Positions 47,087 through 55,303 are shown, numbered from the stretch's first letter. The stretch is DNA of 64,000 bases from Neolewinella antarctica (GCF_011927835.1 NZ_JAATJH010000008.1:1-64000); one strand, 5' to 3'. Notes: a model not told the origin generated them from the letters alone. Translations and numbers: made by a program.

Positions 47087-47686
47087 TTAAACACCGAATT
47101 CATAGTCTTGCATTGGAAACGGGATGTCCCGTCGGTGCGCCTCAAAAAAGGCTGCCTTACCACCAAACTTTTCCAAGGTAAGATCAATATCTACCCGCCG
47201 TTCTACCAAAGGGTTGCTGTACTCCTGATAGGATGTCCACCAGTATTCGCTGAAGTCGTCCGTCATTTCGTGAATCTGTGGGTTCAGGTGGTGGTAAACT
47301 ATGAGATCTTTAAAATAGGCCAATGTATCGATGGGTATGCGTTTGTAGTTTTGTTCAAACAGGCCGCTTACCCGGTTTTCCTGTAGATTAAAATATCTAG
47401 CGTAAGCGTTCTGCAGGTGACCGAAGGTGTTACCCAGTGACATTGGCTTACCCTGTATTTTAGCCGGTAGTTCGTCCTCTGGCTTCATTAAAACGGTCAG
47501 GTGGAAATGATTTCCCATCAGCGCGTACGATAATAGTTTCGCTACCGGCAATACGTAGCGATCAATGAGCGTCAAAAAGCGCTGGTAATCCGCTGGCTTT
47601 CGGAAAATAGCTTGCCGGTTAATCCCCCGATTGTAGATGTGGTAATACGTATTGGGAAGTATGAGCGTTTTCGCTTTCCGTGGCAT
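47087..47686 (-). CDS. REP-associated tyrosine transposase (RAYT, Y1/IS200-like)
   Basis: A 199-residue single-strand DNA transposase domain. The HUH metal-binding motif is in MGNHFHLTVLMKPED (His-Phe-His near 60-62), and the family start is LPNTYYHIYNRGINRQAIF. The nucleophile Tyr candidate is in FGHLQNAYARYFN (near 115-120), and QNRVSGLFEQNYKR-like residues follow (RVSGLFEQNYKRIPID). RAYTs act on REP/BIME palindromes, usually lack IS200-type ends and are found once per genome region. Here REP-like palindromes lie immediately on both sides (46997-47063, 47705-47856) and are scattered elsewhere in the window, so this gene is their probable mobiliser. It interrupts the methyltransferase-helicase gene array in the same orientation. 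Confidence 0.9.
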   Translation of the reverse strand: MPRKAKTLILPNTYYHIYNRGINRQAIFRKPADYQRFLTLIDRYVLPVAKLLSYALMGNHFHLTVLMKPEDELPAKIQGKPMSLGNTFGHLQNAYARYFNLQENRVSGLFEQNYKRIPIDTLAYFKDLIVYHHLNPQIHEMTDDFSEYWWTSYQEYSNPLVERRVDIDLTLEKFGGKAAFFEAHRRDIPFPMQDYEFGV

Positions 47687-47704
47687 AGTCTTTCGTATTG
47701 TTAT

Positions 47705-47856
47705 AGGACCTTGGAGCGTCCCTGGAAAATAAAGCGTAGCGCAATTTTTCTGGGTCCTCCAAGCGTCCGGTTAGTAGTACTGAGGCCGGACGCTTGGAGG
47801 ACCACCACGAAAAGCCCGCTACCGCTCGCTGTTCGTAGCGGACGCTCCAAGGTCCT
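47705..47856. repeat. Two REP-like palindrome pairs between methyltransferase and RAYT genes
   Basis: Unit 1 (47705-47770) runs from AGGACCTTGGAGCGTCCC to GGGTCCTCCAAGCGTCCGG. Unit 2 (47786-47856) runs from CCGGACGCTTGGAGGACC to GGACGCTCCAAGGTCCT. Together they form a BIME-like mosaic directly upstream of the RAYT gene. Confidence 0.88.
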
Positions 47857-47868
47857 CCGAGCCTTCAA

Positions 47869-50607
47869 TCAATTTGCCGTCATCTCCGTATACAACGCAA
47901 ACAACGTCTCCAGCCGTTCCGTATCGTTCTTAAACCGCCGGCCGATGTAGATACGTTCCAGTACCTCGTCGTTGCGGTCGTGGGCGCGTTGCAGGTCCGC
48001 CGGCATTTTGTCCGGTGCGTAGAGATCGGCGATGGTGGCGGGGAAGTGGCGCTCGCGGGCGATTAGGATTTCTTCGGCGCAGGTGGTTAGGTCGGCTTTG
48101 TTTTTGGCGGTGAGGGTGGGGAGGGGGAAGGTGTTCCAGCCTAGGGTGTTGGAGTAGGAAAAGTCGGTACGCATACGGACGCAAACGGTTCCTATCCATA
48201 CCCAGTGGAGACGGGAGGCGATTAGGGCTAGGTTCCATAGGGGAGCATCATATAGGGCGTAATTCTTGTTTGTCGTATTAGATTTTTGATCAACAATGCC
48301 ACATGGCAGATAAGACCTATTTTCTGAAGATATCGCCGCAACTAAAATTGTGCTTGAAGTAGCAGCATTCATTCTTTGGAATCTATGAGATTCGCCAGCA
48401 ATAGCCCTTGCAGTTCTCCCTCCTTTCAATCTGACAGTACGTACGGCTTCAATACGTCTATTTATTGCAGGTATAGCTTTTGCCTGTTCAAGGTGTCGAT
48501 CTTCAATCCACAGGCAATAACGTACGAGTCCTCTTATAAACTCCGCTGATCCATAAATGCGACGTATAAATTTCGATTGTTCATCGGCACTAAGGGTAAG
48601 TTCATTGCGATCATGCCTGGAAAGAAGCAGATTACCTCCATCAATTGGGGTATTTCCGAATGTCATTACACTTTGTCCACTCAGCGGCCTACTACTTTTC
48701 TCTACTATGACATTTTGCGCTGCTAGCAAATAAGCATTTATTTCCGTACACTTTCGCTCTACGGTTTCTAAATTTTCATCAATAGAGAATAGCCGTTTTA
48801 AGGGCGTGGAACGCTTACTGATTCCAGCGATTATCACTGTAACTCCCGCATTATAGCTAGCTAAATTAGCCCATTTGAATGATTGATGGGCAAAATTAAT
48901 TTGATGTGCGGTACCAAAAATTAGTGGCCAAAGTATTGAGACTTGTATGCCTTGGCAGATTGAATTTGTCGATACGAAGGCGGTTGCTGACTGTGTCGAC
49001 ATTCCATAATTAGCGGCTTTTATGAACCACCCTGATACATAATCAAGCGATTTCCAATTTTTAACGTGGTTGATAAAAAGTTCTTTCAGATCACTTTTCT
49101 GCTCATTATTCTGATCTCTAGCTCCCAAATACGGCGGATTTCCACAAATAAAAGTCTCCCCACCCGCATTCTCAAACTCCACCTCCGCCTGATCCGTCGG
49201 CTTACTAAACAGGTCATCCCCGCGCATCTCAACGTTTTCCCCCGTCGGTGGGCAAACCGACAGCCAGTCAATGCGCAAAGCATTCCCACAAGTAATCCAG
49301 TTCTGAGAATCCAACGGTAAAAACTCCGCCAGCGCCAGTTTTTGCCCGAGATAAAGCACATCACACTGGTACTCGGCGATAATAAGCGCCAAACGGGCAA
49401 CTTCGGCCGAGAAGCTTTTCAACTCAATCCCCCGAAAGTTCGTCAGGGGAATCTCCGATTTCCGGTCGGCCTCGCCCCGCTGCTGATTAACGGCGAACTC
49501 AATCTCCCGCAACTGTTTGTAGGCAATGACGAGGAAGTTGCCGCTACCACAGGCGGGGTCAAAAACGCGGATGTGGGCGATACGTCGGCGCAGGTTGGCC
49601 AGTTTACGGCGGTTGTCGCCGGCCGCGGCCAGTTGTTCGCGCAGCTCGTCGAGGAAGAGCGGGTTAAGGACCTTGAGGATATTGGGCACCGAGGTGTAGT
49701 GCATGCCTAGGCTGCTCCGCTCGTCCTCGTCGGCCACGGCCTGGATCATGGAGCCGAAGATATCGGGGTTGATCTGTTGCCAGTCCAGCTTACCGACGTG
49801 CATGAGGTAGGCGCGGGCGATCTTCGTGAAGCGGGGGCATTCCCGCGAGCCGGAAAACAACTCGCCGTTGACGTAGGGGAACGACCTGGCCCAGACACGA
49901 ATGTCTTCTGTATTCTTTTTAGTAAAATGCGTATCCATCGACCGGAAGCATTCAGCCATGATCTCGTGAACATTGCCGCCATCCGGGTCGCTGATCTTCT
50001 GTACCGTATCCGTAAAAAGATTGTCACCGTTAAAAATACTCGTGTCCTCGGCGAAAAAGCAAAAGATGAGCCGGGCCATGAAGTGGTTCATCTCCGTGCG
50101 GCGCTCGGCGGTGGCCCAGTCGGGGTTGTGGCGCAGCAGTTCGAGGTAGAGTTTGTTGAGGCGGCTGGTGGCCTTAATGTCGAAAGCACTCTCGCGGATC
50201 TCCTTGACGGTACTGATGCCGGCCAGCTCGAAGAAGAAGGTGAAGTGCTCTTCGAGGTCTGCATAGGCGCAGGCGAGGGTGTCGCCGCTGGTGAGGTCTT
50301 CGGCCTGGATTTCCCGGCCGTCGGTGGCGAGGATGAATTTGGCCTTTTGCTTGGCGGTTTCCGGCGCGTCGGAGAGTTGCTGCAGGGTGTCGGCTACCTG
50401 GCCTTCGTCGCAGACCGCGAGGTGGATATTGCTGCGCTGGAGGATACCGCCGGCAACTTTAGATTTGTTGGAGTTACCCTTGCGCAGGCGCTTGATGGTG
50501 GTCGCCTTGTTGCCGTAGGCTTCCAGGAAGTCGAAAGGGAAATTTTCCCGGTCGAAGGGTTGGGTGGCTAAGTTGGATACCGCTTCTTCTATTTCTACGG
50601 CGCTCAT
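47869..50607 (-). CDS. MmeI-like class I SAM-dependent DNA adenine methyltransferase
   Basis: A 912-residue protein. The N-terminal 320 residues are helical (FPFDFLEAYGNKATTIKRLR; LARLIFCFFAED-type core MNHFMARLIFCFFAEDTSIF). Motif I is FDPACGSGNFLVIAYKQLRE (near 352), the motif X/II region is FRGIELKSFSAEVARLALII, and catalytic motif IV is FICGNPPYLGARDQNNEQKS (near 488), the N6-adenine type. A target-recognition region (about 640-820) and a C-terminal helical part (LTTCAEEILIARERHFP) follow. The layout matches the MmeI/type IIG family, but I see no N-terminal PD-ExK nuclease motif. The cutting function may therefore reside in the separate GIY-YIG protein. It is the first gene of the methyltransferase-RAYT-helicase-nuclease array. 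Confidence 0.9.
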   Translation of the reverse strand: MSAVEIEEAVSNLATQPFDRENFPFDFLEAYGNKATTIKRLRKGNSNKSKVAGGILQRSNIHLAVCDEGQVADTLQQLSDAPETAKQKAKFILATDGREIQAEDLTSGDTLACAYADLEEHFTFFFELAGISTVKEIRESAFDIKATSRLNKLYLELLRHNPDWATAERRTEMNHFMARLIFCFFAEDTSIFNGDNLFTDTVQKISDPDGGNVHEIMAECFRSMDTHFTKKNTEDIRVWARSFPYVNGELFSGSRECPRFTKIARAYLMHVGKLDWQQINPDIFGSMIQAVADEDERSSLGMHYTSVPNILKVLNPLFLDELREQLAAAGDNRRKLANLRRRIAHIRVFDPACGSGNFLVIAYKQLREIEFAVNQQRGEADRKSEIPLTNFRGIELKSFSAEVARLALIIAEYQCDVLYLGQKLALAEFLPLDSQNWITCGNALRIDWLSVCPPTGENVEMRGDDLFSKPTDQAEVEFENAGGETFICGNPPYLGARDQNNEQKSDLKELFINHVKNWKSLDYVSGWFIKAANYGMSTQSATAFVSTNSICQGIQVSILWPLIFGTAHQINFAHQSFKWANLASYNAGVTVIIAGISKRSTPLKRLFSIDENLETVERKCTEINAYLLAAQNVIVEKSSRPLSGQSVMTFGNTPIDGGNLLLSRHDRNELTLSADEQSKFIRRIYGSAEFIRGLVRYCLWIEDRHLEQAKAIPAINRRIEAVRTVRLKGGRTARAIAGESHRFQRMNAATSSTILVAAISSENRSYLPCGIVDQKSNTTNKNYALYDAPLWNLALIASRLHWVWIGTVCVRMRTDFSYSNTLGWNTFPLPTLTAKNKADLTTCAEEILIARERHFPATIADLYAPDKMPADLQRAHDRNDEVLERIYIGRRFKNDTERLETLFALYTEMTAN

Positions 50608-50870
50608 GGTGGGGTTGGCTTTATCCTGGGGACGGGCACGAACATTCGCCCGCGCTCACGTCTGGCCGTCAGCGGCAAGGTAGGATAAGTTTGAGGTTTT
50701 ATGTGGGTGGTGGAGGCTTTATTGGAAGGTGGGTCATAATGGATAGTTGCCCAATCGCTTCGCTCATCTAAGTAACTCCGCACCCGCGACCGCGCCCAGC
50801 TGGCCCCGTGCTTTATTGGGATCCGTGCCCTCGTCCGCACCTGCGAGCTGCTCTGTGCGCCTACTTAAGT
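50608..50870. other. Intergenic region with 18-mer motif
   Basis: A divergent region upstream of the methyltransferase and lipoprotein genes. It contains GCACCCGCGACCGCGCCC at 50780-50797. No gene is seen. Confidence 0.5.
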
Positions 50871-51650
50871 ATGAGGCGAAGAACCATTCCCAAAAATCTC
50901 GCTTTCCCTAAAAACCATCCAAACGTGCTCCCACGCCTACTCCCCTTCCTACTCTACCTAGCCACCCTAACCAGCTGCACCGCCCAACAAGACAAATCGC
51001 CGACGGCAGAAAACTCCCCCTACACCTTCAAAACCGCCTCCCAGAACGGCACCGGCAAGTACTACCTGGGCCGGGAAATCAGCTACGTGATGGGCCACCT
51101 CGCCGCCGACTGGTTGGAGCGGCCGGAGCGCGAACGGGAGGAAAACGTCAGCCAGGCCATCGAAAACATGGGCATCCAAGCCGACGAGCGGATTGCGGAC
51201 ATCGGGGCCGGCTCCGGATACTATACCTTCAGAATGGCCCGGAAAGCGTCCGAAGGGAAGGTATTCGCCGTGGACATCCAACCCGAAATGTTGGACCTCA
51301 TGCAGCAACGGATCGAACGGGAGGGCATCGAGAACGTGGAACTGGTCCGGGGCAGCGAAACCAGCCCGCAACTGGCCGCCAACTCCGTCGATTTGGTCAC
51401 GATGGTCGACGTGTACCACGAGCTATCTCACCCCCGGGAAACGATGCAAAATATCGTCAGTGCGCTACGGCCGGGCGGGCGCTTCGTGCTGCTGGAATAC
51501 CGCGCGGAAGATCCCACGGTGCCCATCAAACGCCTCCATAAAATGTCGGAAGCACAGGCCGTGCGGGAAATGAAAGCCGTTGGCTTGCGGCTGCGGGAGA
51601 ACGTGGGTAATCTGCCCTGGCAGCATTTTATGGTGTTTGTGAAAGAGTAG
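50871..51650 (+). CDS. Lipoprotein with class I SAM-dependent methyltransferase domain
   Basis: A 259-residue protein from ATG 50871; GTG 50925 is an alternative that starts closer to the hydrophobic signal. The signal LPRLLPFLLYLATLTSC ends in a lipobox cysteine (LTSC). Residues about 95-255 form a Rossmann methyltransferase: RIADIGAGSGYYTFRMA (motif I), KVFAVDIQPEMLDL (motif II), VDLVTMVDVYHELSHP (motif IV region) and ALRPGGRFVLLEYRAED. It is odd that a SAM-dependent fold carries an export signal, since SAM is not expected outside the cytoplasm. Similar exported methyltransferase-like proteins are annotated in Bacteroidota. The substrate is unknown. Confidence 0.85.
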   Translation: MRRRTIPKNLAFPKNHPNVLPRLLPFLLYLATLTSCTAQQDKSPTAENSPYTFKTASQNGTGKYYLGREISYVMGHLAADWLERPEREREENVSQAIENMGIQADERIADIGAGSGYYTFRMARKASEGKVFAVDIQPEMLDLMQQRIEREGIENVELVRGSETSPQLAANSVDLVTMVDVYHELSHPRETMQNIVSALRPGGRFVLLEYRAEDPTVPIKRLHKMSEAQAVREMKAVGLRLRENVGNLPWQHFMVFVKE

Positions 51651-52284
51651 ACCGCGTACGGTCGATGTTTCTAACCGTGTTGGTTTCCTACTTACGCTCA
51701 TCACGCTTTTGTCCTAGCCAGTCGGGTCGGTGGCGGCGTCGAGATTGTAAAATTGACCACACTACTGGACATTTTCAAATTGGACGCTTGGAGGACTCGA
51801 AACCCTTCGCTACGCTTTAGTTTCGAGACGCTCCAAGGTTCTAAAATTCTACTTGAGGACCTTGGAGCGTCCTCTGCCGTGAAGCCGAAGGCGAAATTGT
51901 TGAGGTCCTCCAAGCGTCCGGGGACAATGTCCAGTAGTATGAAAATTGACCTCCGTGATGCGCGGTCACGGGAGGGGAAGGCGGACCACATTAACCAACG
52001 CATATTCGCCTACACCACGGAGCGACGACGGTGAGTGAATTCCAGCGCGAGTGGCGGATCGTTTACCCGAAATTTGGGGGCAATCTGCGGGAGGTGCGGG
52101 GCAACCAGCAACGCAGCTACCAGGGTGGTGGAGAGGACGACGGGGGGAATAATTTTCGCGAAAATTATTTACGTTAAAAAATTGCTTTGCCCCACCAATC
52201 CCCCGTAATTTAATCCGGACGCTACCAACCACCCGCTTGCCCCGGGTATCTTTCAACGAACGCACCCAAGCCCTCCCTTCCTCC
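51651..52284. other. Intergenic region with a REP-bearing element
   Basis: A 634-bp gap. It contains a complete 184-bp element (51758-51941). Short minus-strand frames between 51950 and 52300 lack normal starts and look like chance. Confidence 0.6.
51758..51941. repeat. 184-bp composite element with REP palindromes (copy 3, complete)
   Basis: Outer arms CACACTACTGGACAT (51758-51772) and ATGTCCAGTAGTATG (51927-51941) surround units GGACGCTTGGAGGAC, GACGCTCCAAGGTTC, GGACCTTGGAGCGTCC and GGTCCTCCAAGCGTCC. It has the same length and layout as 3848-4031, with the inner half inverted. Confidence 0.85.
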
Positions 52285-52599
52285 ATGTCCCGCTTACCCA
52301 AAACCTACCTACAACACGCCTACGCTTGCCTGGGCGTGTGTCGCTACTGCTACGAGATCACCACTTCCGCCGAGGCCTGCCACGCCAAACTACCCGACGT
52401 CATTCTGTCGCTGGAAGTGACCATCATTATGCTCCGTGGCGGGCACGACCTGGCCTTCGAACGGCTCTACCACTGCGCCCGCGTTTGTGCCGAAGGGGCG
52501 GAGGCGTGGAGCGAAAGTCTGCACCCCCGTTGCGTGCAGAGCGCGGCGGCCTGCCGGTCCTTTGCCGCCTTTTTTGTGGGGCTCGACGCGTTGGCTTGA
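52285..52599 (+). CDS. Four-helix bundle copper-binding protein (DUF326-like)
   Basis: A 104-residue cysteine-rich helical protein from ATG 52285, preceded by no signal peptide. Cysteines and histidines are spaced along four helices: HAYACLGVCRYCYEITTSAE, ACHAKLPD, LYHCARVCAEGAEAW and HPRCVQSAAACRSFAAF. This is the pattern of DUF326 or four-helix bundle copper-storage-like proteins that bind Cu(I) through Cys in the core. It is probably cytoplasmic and involved in copper sequestration. It stands alone, with no copper exporter or regulator adjacent. Confidence 0.82.
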   Translation: MSRLPKTYLQHAYACLGVCRYCYEITTSAEACHAKLPDVILSLEVTIIMLRGGHDLAFERLYHCARVCAEGAEAWSESLHPRCVQSAAACRSFAAFFVGLDALA

Positions 52600-52654
52600 A
52601 TCGTGCCGGGGGCGTGGTTCCGCTGTTGAATAATTTAGCTTAGACAAAGAAGTG

Positions 52655-52672
52655 GGGCGCGGTCGCAGGTGC
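52655..52672 (-). repeat. Dispersed 18-bp GC-rich motif
   Basis: GGGCGCGGTCGCAGGTGC, one mismatch from the usual form, between two convergent genes. Confidence 0.6.
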
Positions 52673-52703
52673 AGTGATTCGAACATCCGCGAACTCACCC
52701 GGC

Positions 52704-52723
52704 CCCCCGATAGCTATCGGGGG
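52704..52723. repeat. Palindrome CCCCCGATAGCTATCGGGGG
   Basis: A perfect 20-bp palindrome identical to that at 29146-29165. It lies at the 3' end of the bestrophin gene and may double as a terminator stem. Confidence 0.75.
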
Positions 52724-52734
52724 ACCGCGCCCAA

Positions 52735-53745
52735 CTACATCACGATGTTATTAACGGCCACCAGCGGCGGCGGCACGTCCGTTTCTTCCAGCATCTGCCG
52801 GAGGTCGATCTCAATCGTCCGGCTCAGGGAAGCCATCGGGATGTCGTTGGCACCGCCCTCGAACGGGTTCTCGGTGCTTTCACCAACGCGTTCCAACGAG
52901 GTGAACACCCAGCCCACGATGACGCTGAACGGCACGGTGAGCCAGACCAGGTGCTCGCCCATGGTGTCGAACAAACTGAGCATCCCGAACGGCAGCAGGA
53001 TGACGATTAGCCAGATGAAGAACAGGTTGATGCTGGAAAATTGGCGTGGGTAGGGAAATTTTTTGATGCGTTCCGCCTTGCCCTGGTGGGTGTAAAAATC
53101 CTTGATCACCTTTTCCATTTCTACGTAGGGGAACTTGTCAATTTGCTCGTTCTCACGCAGCGTACGCAGTTCTTTGGACTGGAGGCTAAGCAGGTGCGTC
53201 GCCCGGTTCTTTTTCGGGAGGATGTAGGTCAGGTCGGTGGCGGACAGGAAGGGCGCGATGGCTTCTTCGAAGTCCGTTTCCCACTCGGGCACCGTGTAGT
53301 AATTGAGGTACTCCCGGGAGTAATTCTTGTCCATATTCTCCCAGGCCTCCGGCTGCCGGAGTTGGTAGCGCAGGGCCGTCAGCCAGGCGACGTGGCGGTA
53401 GATCAGCCGCTTGTGAACGGCACCAACTTCCGTGGCCGTTCCCCCGGGGGCGGGCCCCACGAAATCACGGGCCATGACGCCCCAGGTGCGGCTGTCGTTC
53501 ACCACCGCGCCCCATATCTTGCGCGCCTCCCACACCCGGTTGTAGGTCTGGGTATTCCGAAAGCCCGCGATGAAGGAAGCCGCCGTGCCGATCAGCGCCA
53601 CCGGTATCCAGGGAATAGCCAACCACGTGAGGCCGAACACCGCGTAGCCGACGGTGGGGACGACGGCCAGGACGATCAGGACGTAAATGGTCCGCCGCGT
53701 CCACATTAAGAATTCGGAAAGTCGGTAGTGTCTTCCTACGTGCAC
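52735..53745 (-). CDS. Bestrophin-like ion channel
   Basis: A 336-residue membrane protein. N-terminal helices (TIYVLIVLAVVPTVGYAVFG, LTWLAIPWIPVALIGTAASF) are followed by the hallmark GFRNTQTYNRVWEARKIWGA, where bacterial bestrophins have FRxNxxYxRWxEAR. Two more helices follow (INLFFIWLIVILLPFGMLSL, LVWLTVPFSVIVGWVFTSLE) and then the C-terminal motif ENPFEGGANDIPMASLSRTI. These features fit the bestrophin family of pentameric ion channels, for sodium or anions in bacteria. The gene begins 5 bp after the end of a K+-channel pseudogene in the same orientation, so the two were one operon. Confidence 0.88.
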   Translation of the reverse strand: MHVGRHYRLSEFLMWTRRTIYVLIVLAVVPTVGYAVFGLTWLAIPWIPVALIGTAASFIAGFRNTQTYNRVWEARKIWGAVVNDSRTWGVMARDFVGPAPGGTATEVGAVHKRLIYRHVAWLTALRYQLRQPEAWENMDKNYSREYLNYYTVPEWETDFEEAIAPFLSATDLTYILPKKNRATHLLSLQSKELRTLRENEQIDKFPYVEMEKVIKDFYTHQGKAERIKKFPYPRQFSSINLFFIWLIVILLPFGMLSLFDTMGEHLVWLTVPFSVIVGWVFTSLERVGESTENPFEGGANDIPMASLSRTIEIDLRQMLEETDVPPPLVAVNNIVM

Positions 53746-53750
53746 GGGTA

Positions 53751-54460
53751 TTACTTTAAATCTTGTGCGGCGGTAAATTTACTAATGAGGATGCCCACCA
53801 ACACGACCGCGTAAAACTGGCTCACCACCCCGAACAGCGACACGATGAGCCGGGTGGAGTGCGCCGTCGGCGAAATGTCACCGTAGCCGATGGAGGTGAT
53901 GGTGACGGAACTGAAGTACACCATATCCATGTACACCTCGGCCGGCTGCGTACCGGTCATGTTCGACAGTACGGTGGGGTCGTGGTAGTAAAAACTTTGC
54001 AGCAGGAAAACGATGATCTCGATCAGCAGAAAGTAGCCGCAGGCCGCGGCCGAGATAATGTCGGCGTTGATGTAGCTGGGTTTGATCAGGAAGCGAATGA
54101 TCTCGACGAAAATGACGCCGAAAAAGAGGCAGTAAAACACGCTAATGCCCGCCATGAACGCGGCCTCCTCACCAAAAAATGGCAGGCTGACCGGCAACAA
54201 AAAAGCCACGATCCACAGCACCCGCTGAACCAACTTCCGCACCCGGCCCGCCCTCACGAACACCGCCGCGCTGGCCAGGCCGAGCAGGGCATGTTCACCG
54301 GCCAGACGAAGCGAATGTAGAAGGTTAAGTCGGTCAGGAAAATACCGACGTAGAGGTGGGCGATGAGGGCGGCGAGGAGGATCTCGTACTTGTGGTTCGC
54401 CAGGAAGTAGGTGACGGGTTTATTCTTGATGATCTTACTAATGTACAGTCTGCCAATCAC
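53751..54460 (-). pseudogene. Potassium channel (Ion_trans_2 type), one frameshift
   Basis: An N-terminal frame from 54460 (MIGRLYISKIIKNKPVTYFL ... FLTDLTFYIRFVWPVNM) continues in a second frame (LLGLASAAVFVRAGRVRKLV), the switch lying near 54290, where one base seems to be missing. The second part has membrane helices (VLWIVAFLLPVSLPFF, VFYCLFFGVIFVEIIRFL, AACGYFLLIEIIVFLLQSF) and the pore loop VTITSIGYGDISPTAHS with the K+ selectivity filter GYGD, then a final helix to 53751. Without the shift it would be a normal channel of about 235 residues. A later start inside frame two at 54263 would keep the pore but lose the first helix. It could be a sequencing error. Confidence 0.8.
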
Positions 54461-54497
54461 GTGGCCGGCCGCTGGCGAGCCGTTTGTTAGTAATTAA

Positions 54498-54829
54498 GAG
54501 CATGTTGGGACTTTGGGTTCCTGACCGGTTTTTAGACAGTTTTGTGATGGTTAAGGCAGCAAAACCGGAGTTTAGGAACGCCAATTCAATAACTGTCCGA
54601 TTTGCAGCTTGCTATCGTGGCGGTATTCTTCACCATTTGAAAACCACCGTCCCGACTAAGTACGGGATGCTGATCTTCAAATCGCTCGAATACCACCACG
54701 CTAGCGGCGCTTCAATCAGGACAGTTATTAAATCGGTGTTCCTTAGCCGTAGCTAAATGAGGATTTTGCTAACGAAGACCACCGCAAAAGTGGCCAAAAC
54801 AGGCCGGAAGCTAAAGTCCTAACGTGCTC
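54498..54829. mobile_element. MITE-like element carrying a nested MITE
   Basis: Ends GAGCATGTTGGGACTTT (54498-54514) and AAAGTCCTAACGTGCTC (54813-54829) are inverted repeats, and imperfect pairing extends inward for about 75 bp on both sides. TAA duplications flank it (54495-54497 and 54830-54832). Inside lies the 168-bp MITE (54575-54742). Without it, the outer element is about 161 bp. A solo end is at 16245-16267. It encodes no protein. The GAGC ends and 3-bp TNA duplications recall IS5-family relatives, but this is a guess. Confidence 0.85.
54575..54742. mobile_element. 168-bp palindromic MITE (nested copy)
   Basis: Nearly identical to 29549-29716 but inverted, with TTA duplications at 54572-54574 and 54743-54745. 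It is inserted inside the older outer element. Confidence 0.9.
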
Positions 54830-54950
54830 TAAACCTTACGCAGTAGCTTTTTTCTTACCATAAAGGCACGAAGAAAACACGGAAGTACTATTCTGTGTGA
54901 CCTCTGTGTACTACGTGGTTACATCTTATGCGTAAAGTCAGTTAGTAATT

Positions 54951-55104
54951 GATCTTACGCAACCGGATTATGCCACATAAACACAAAAACACATAAGAAC
55001 AAGTAAAACGGTGCTTCGGCGTAGCCGTACACCGATTTTCGTGCTTTTGTGTTTTGCTGCGCAGTACTTCGTGCTATGTGGCGAAATAATCTGCGTAACA
55101 TCAG
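54951..55104. repeat. Dispersed repeat family C, copy 2 (inverted)
   Basis: The reverse complement aligns with 13625-13753 over its whole length, from TTACGCAGATTATTTCGCCACA to CATAATCCGGTTGCGTAAG, with a 30-bp extra stretch. The DNA at 54840-54940 looks like further decayed repeat (CTCTGTGTACTACGTGGTTA) and holds no gene. Confidence 0.75.
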
Positions 55105-55303
55105 TTAGTAATACCCGAAGTAAGAACGGCACGGGAAGGGGCAGAGGGAAATCCGACCGTTCGGAAAGTAAAAACCGGGTTTGGGAAAGTACCGTCCGTT
55201 TTCGGCGGGTAACGCGCTTAATTTCGGTACCGGGCAACCGATAGCGGGGAAAACCTTCCAGCAACCGAGCCCACAAATTTTTTTAACAACAACTGTCAAA
55301 CAC

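Noticed and set aside
43312-47856. CRISPR-like array
   Set aside because: The repeated palindromes are unevenly spaced, inverted relative to each other and flanked by genes. They fit REP/BIME elements, and no cas gene is present.
49777-50571. Plus-strand frame of 264 codons
   Set aside because: Antisense to the MmeI-like methyltransferase N-terminus; no recognisable motif.
51966-52301. Minus-strand frame of 111 codons and a 49-codon hydrophobic frame in the same area
   Set aside because: The first overlaps the start of the copper-binding gene and has no motif; the second has no normal start codon. Neither is supported as a gene.
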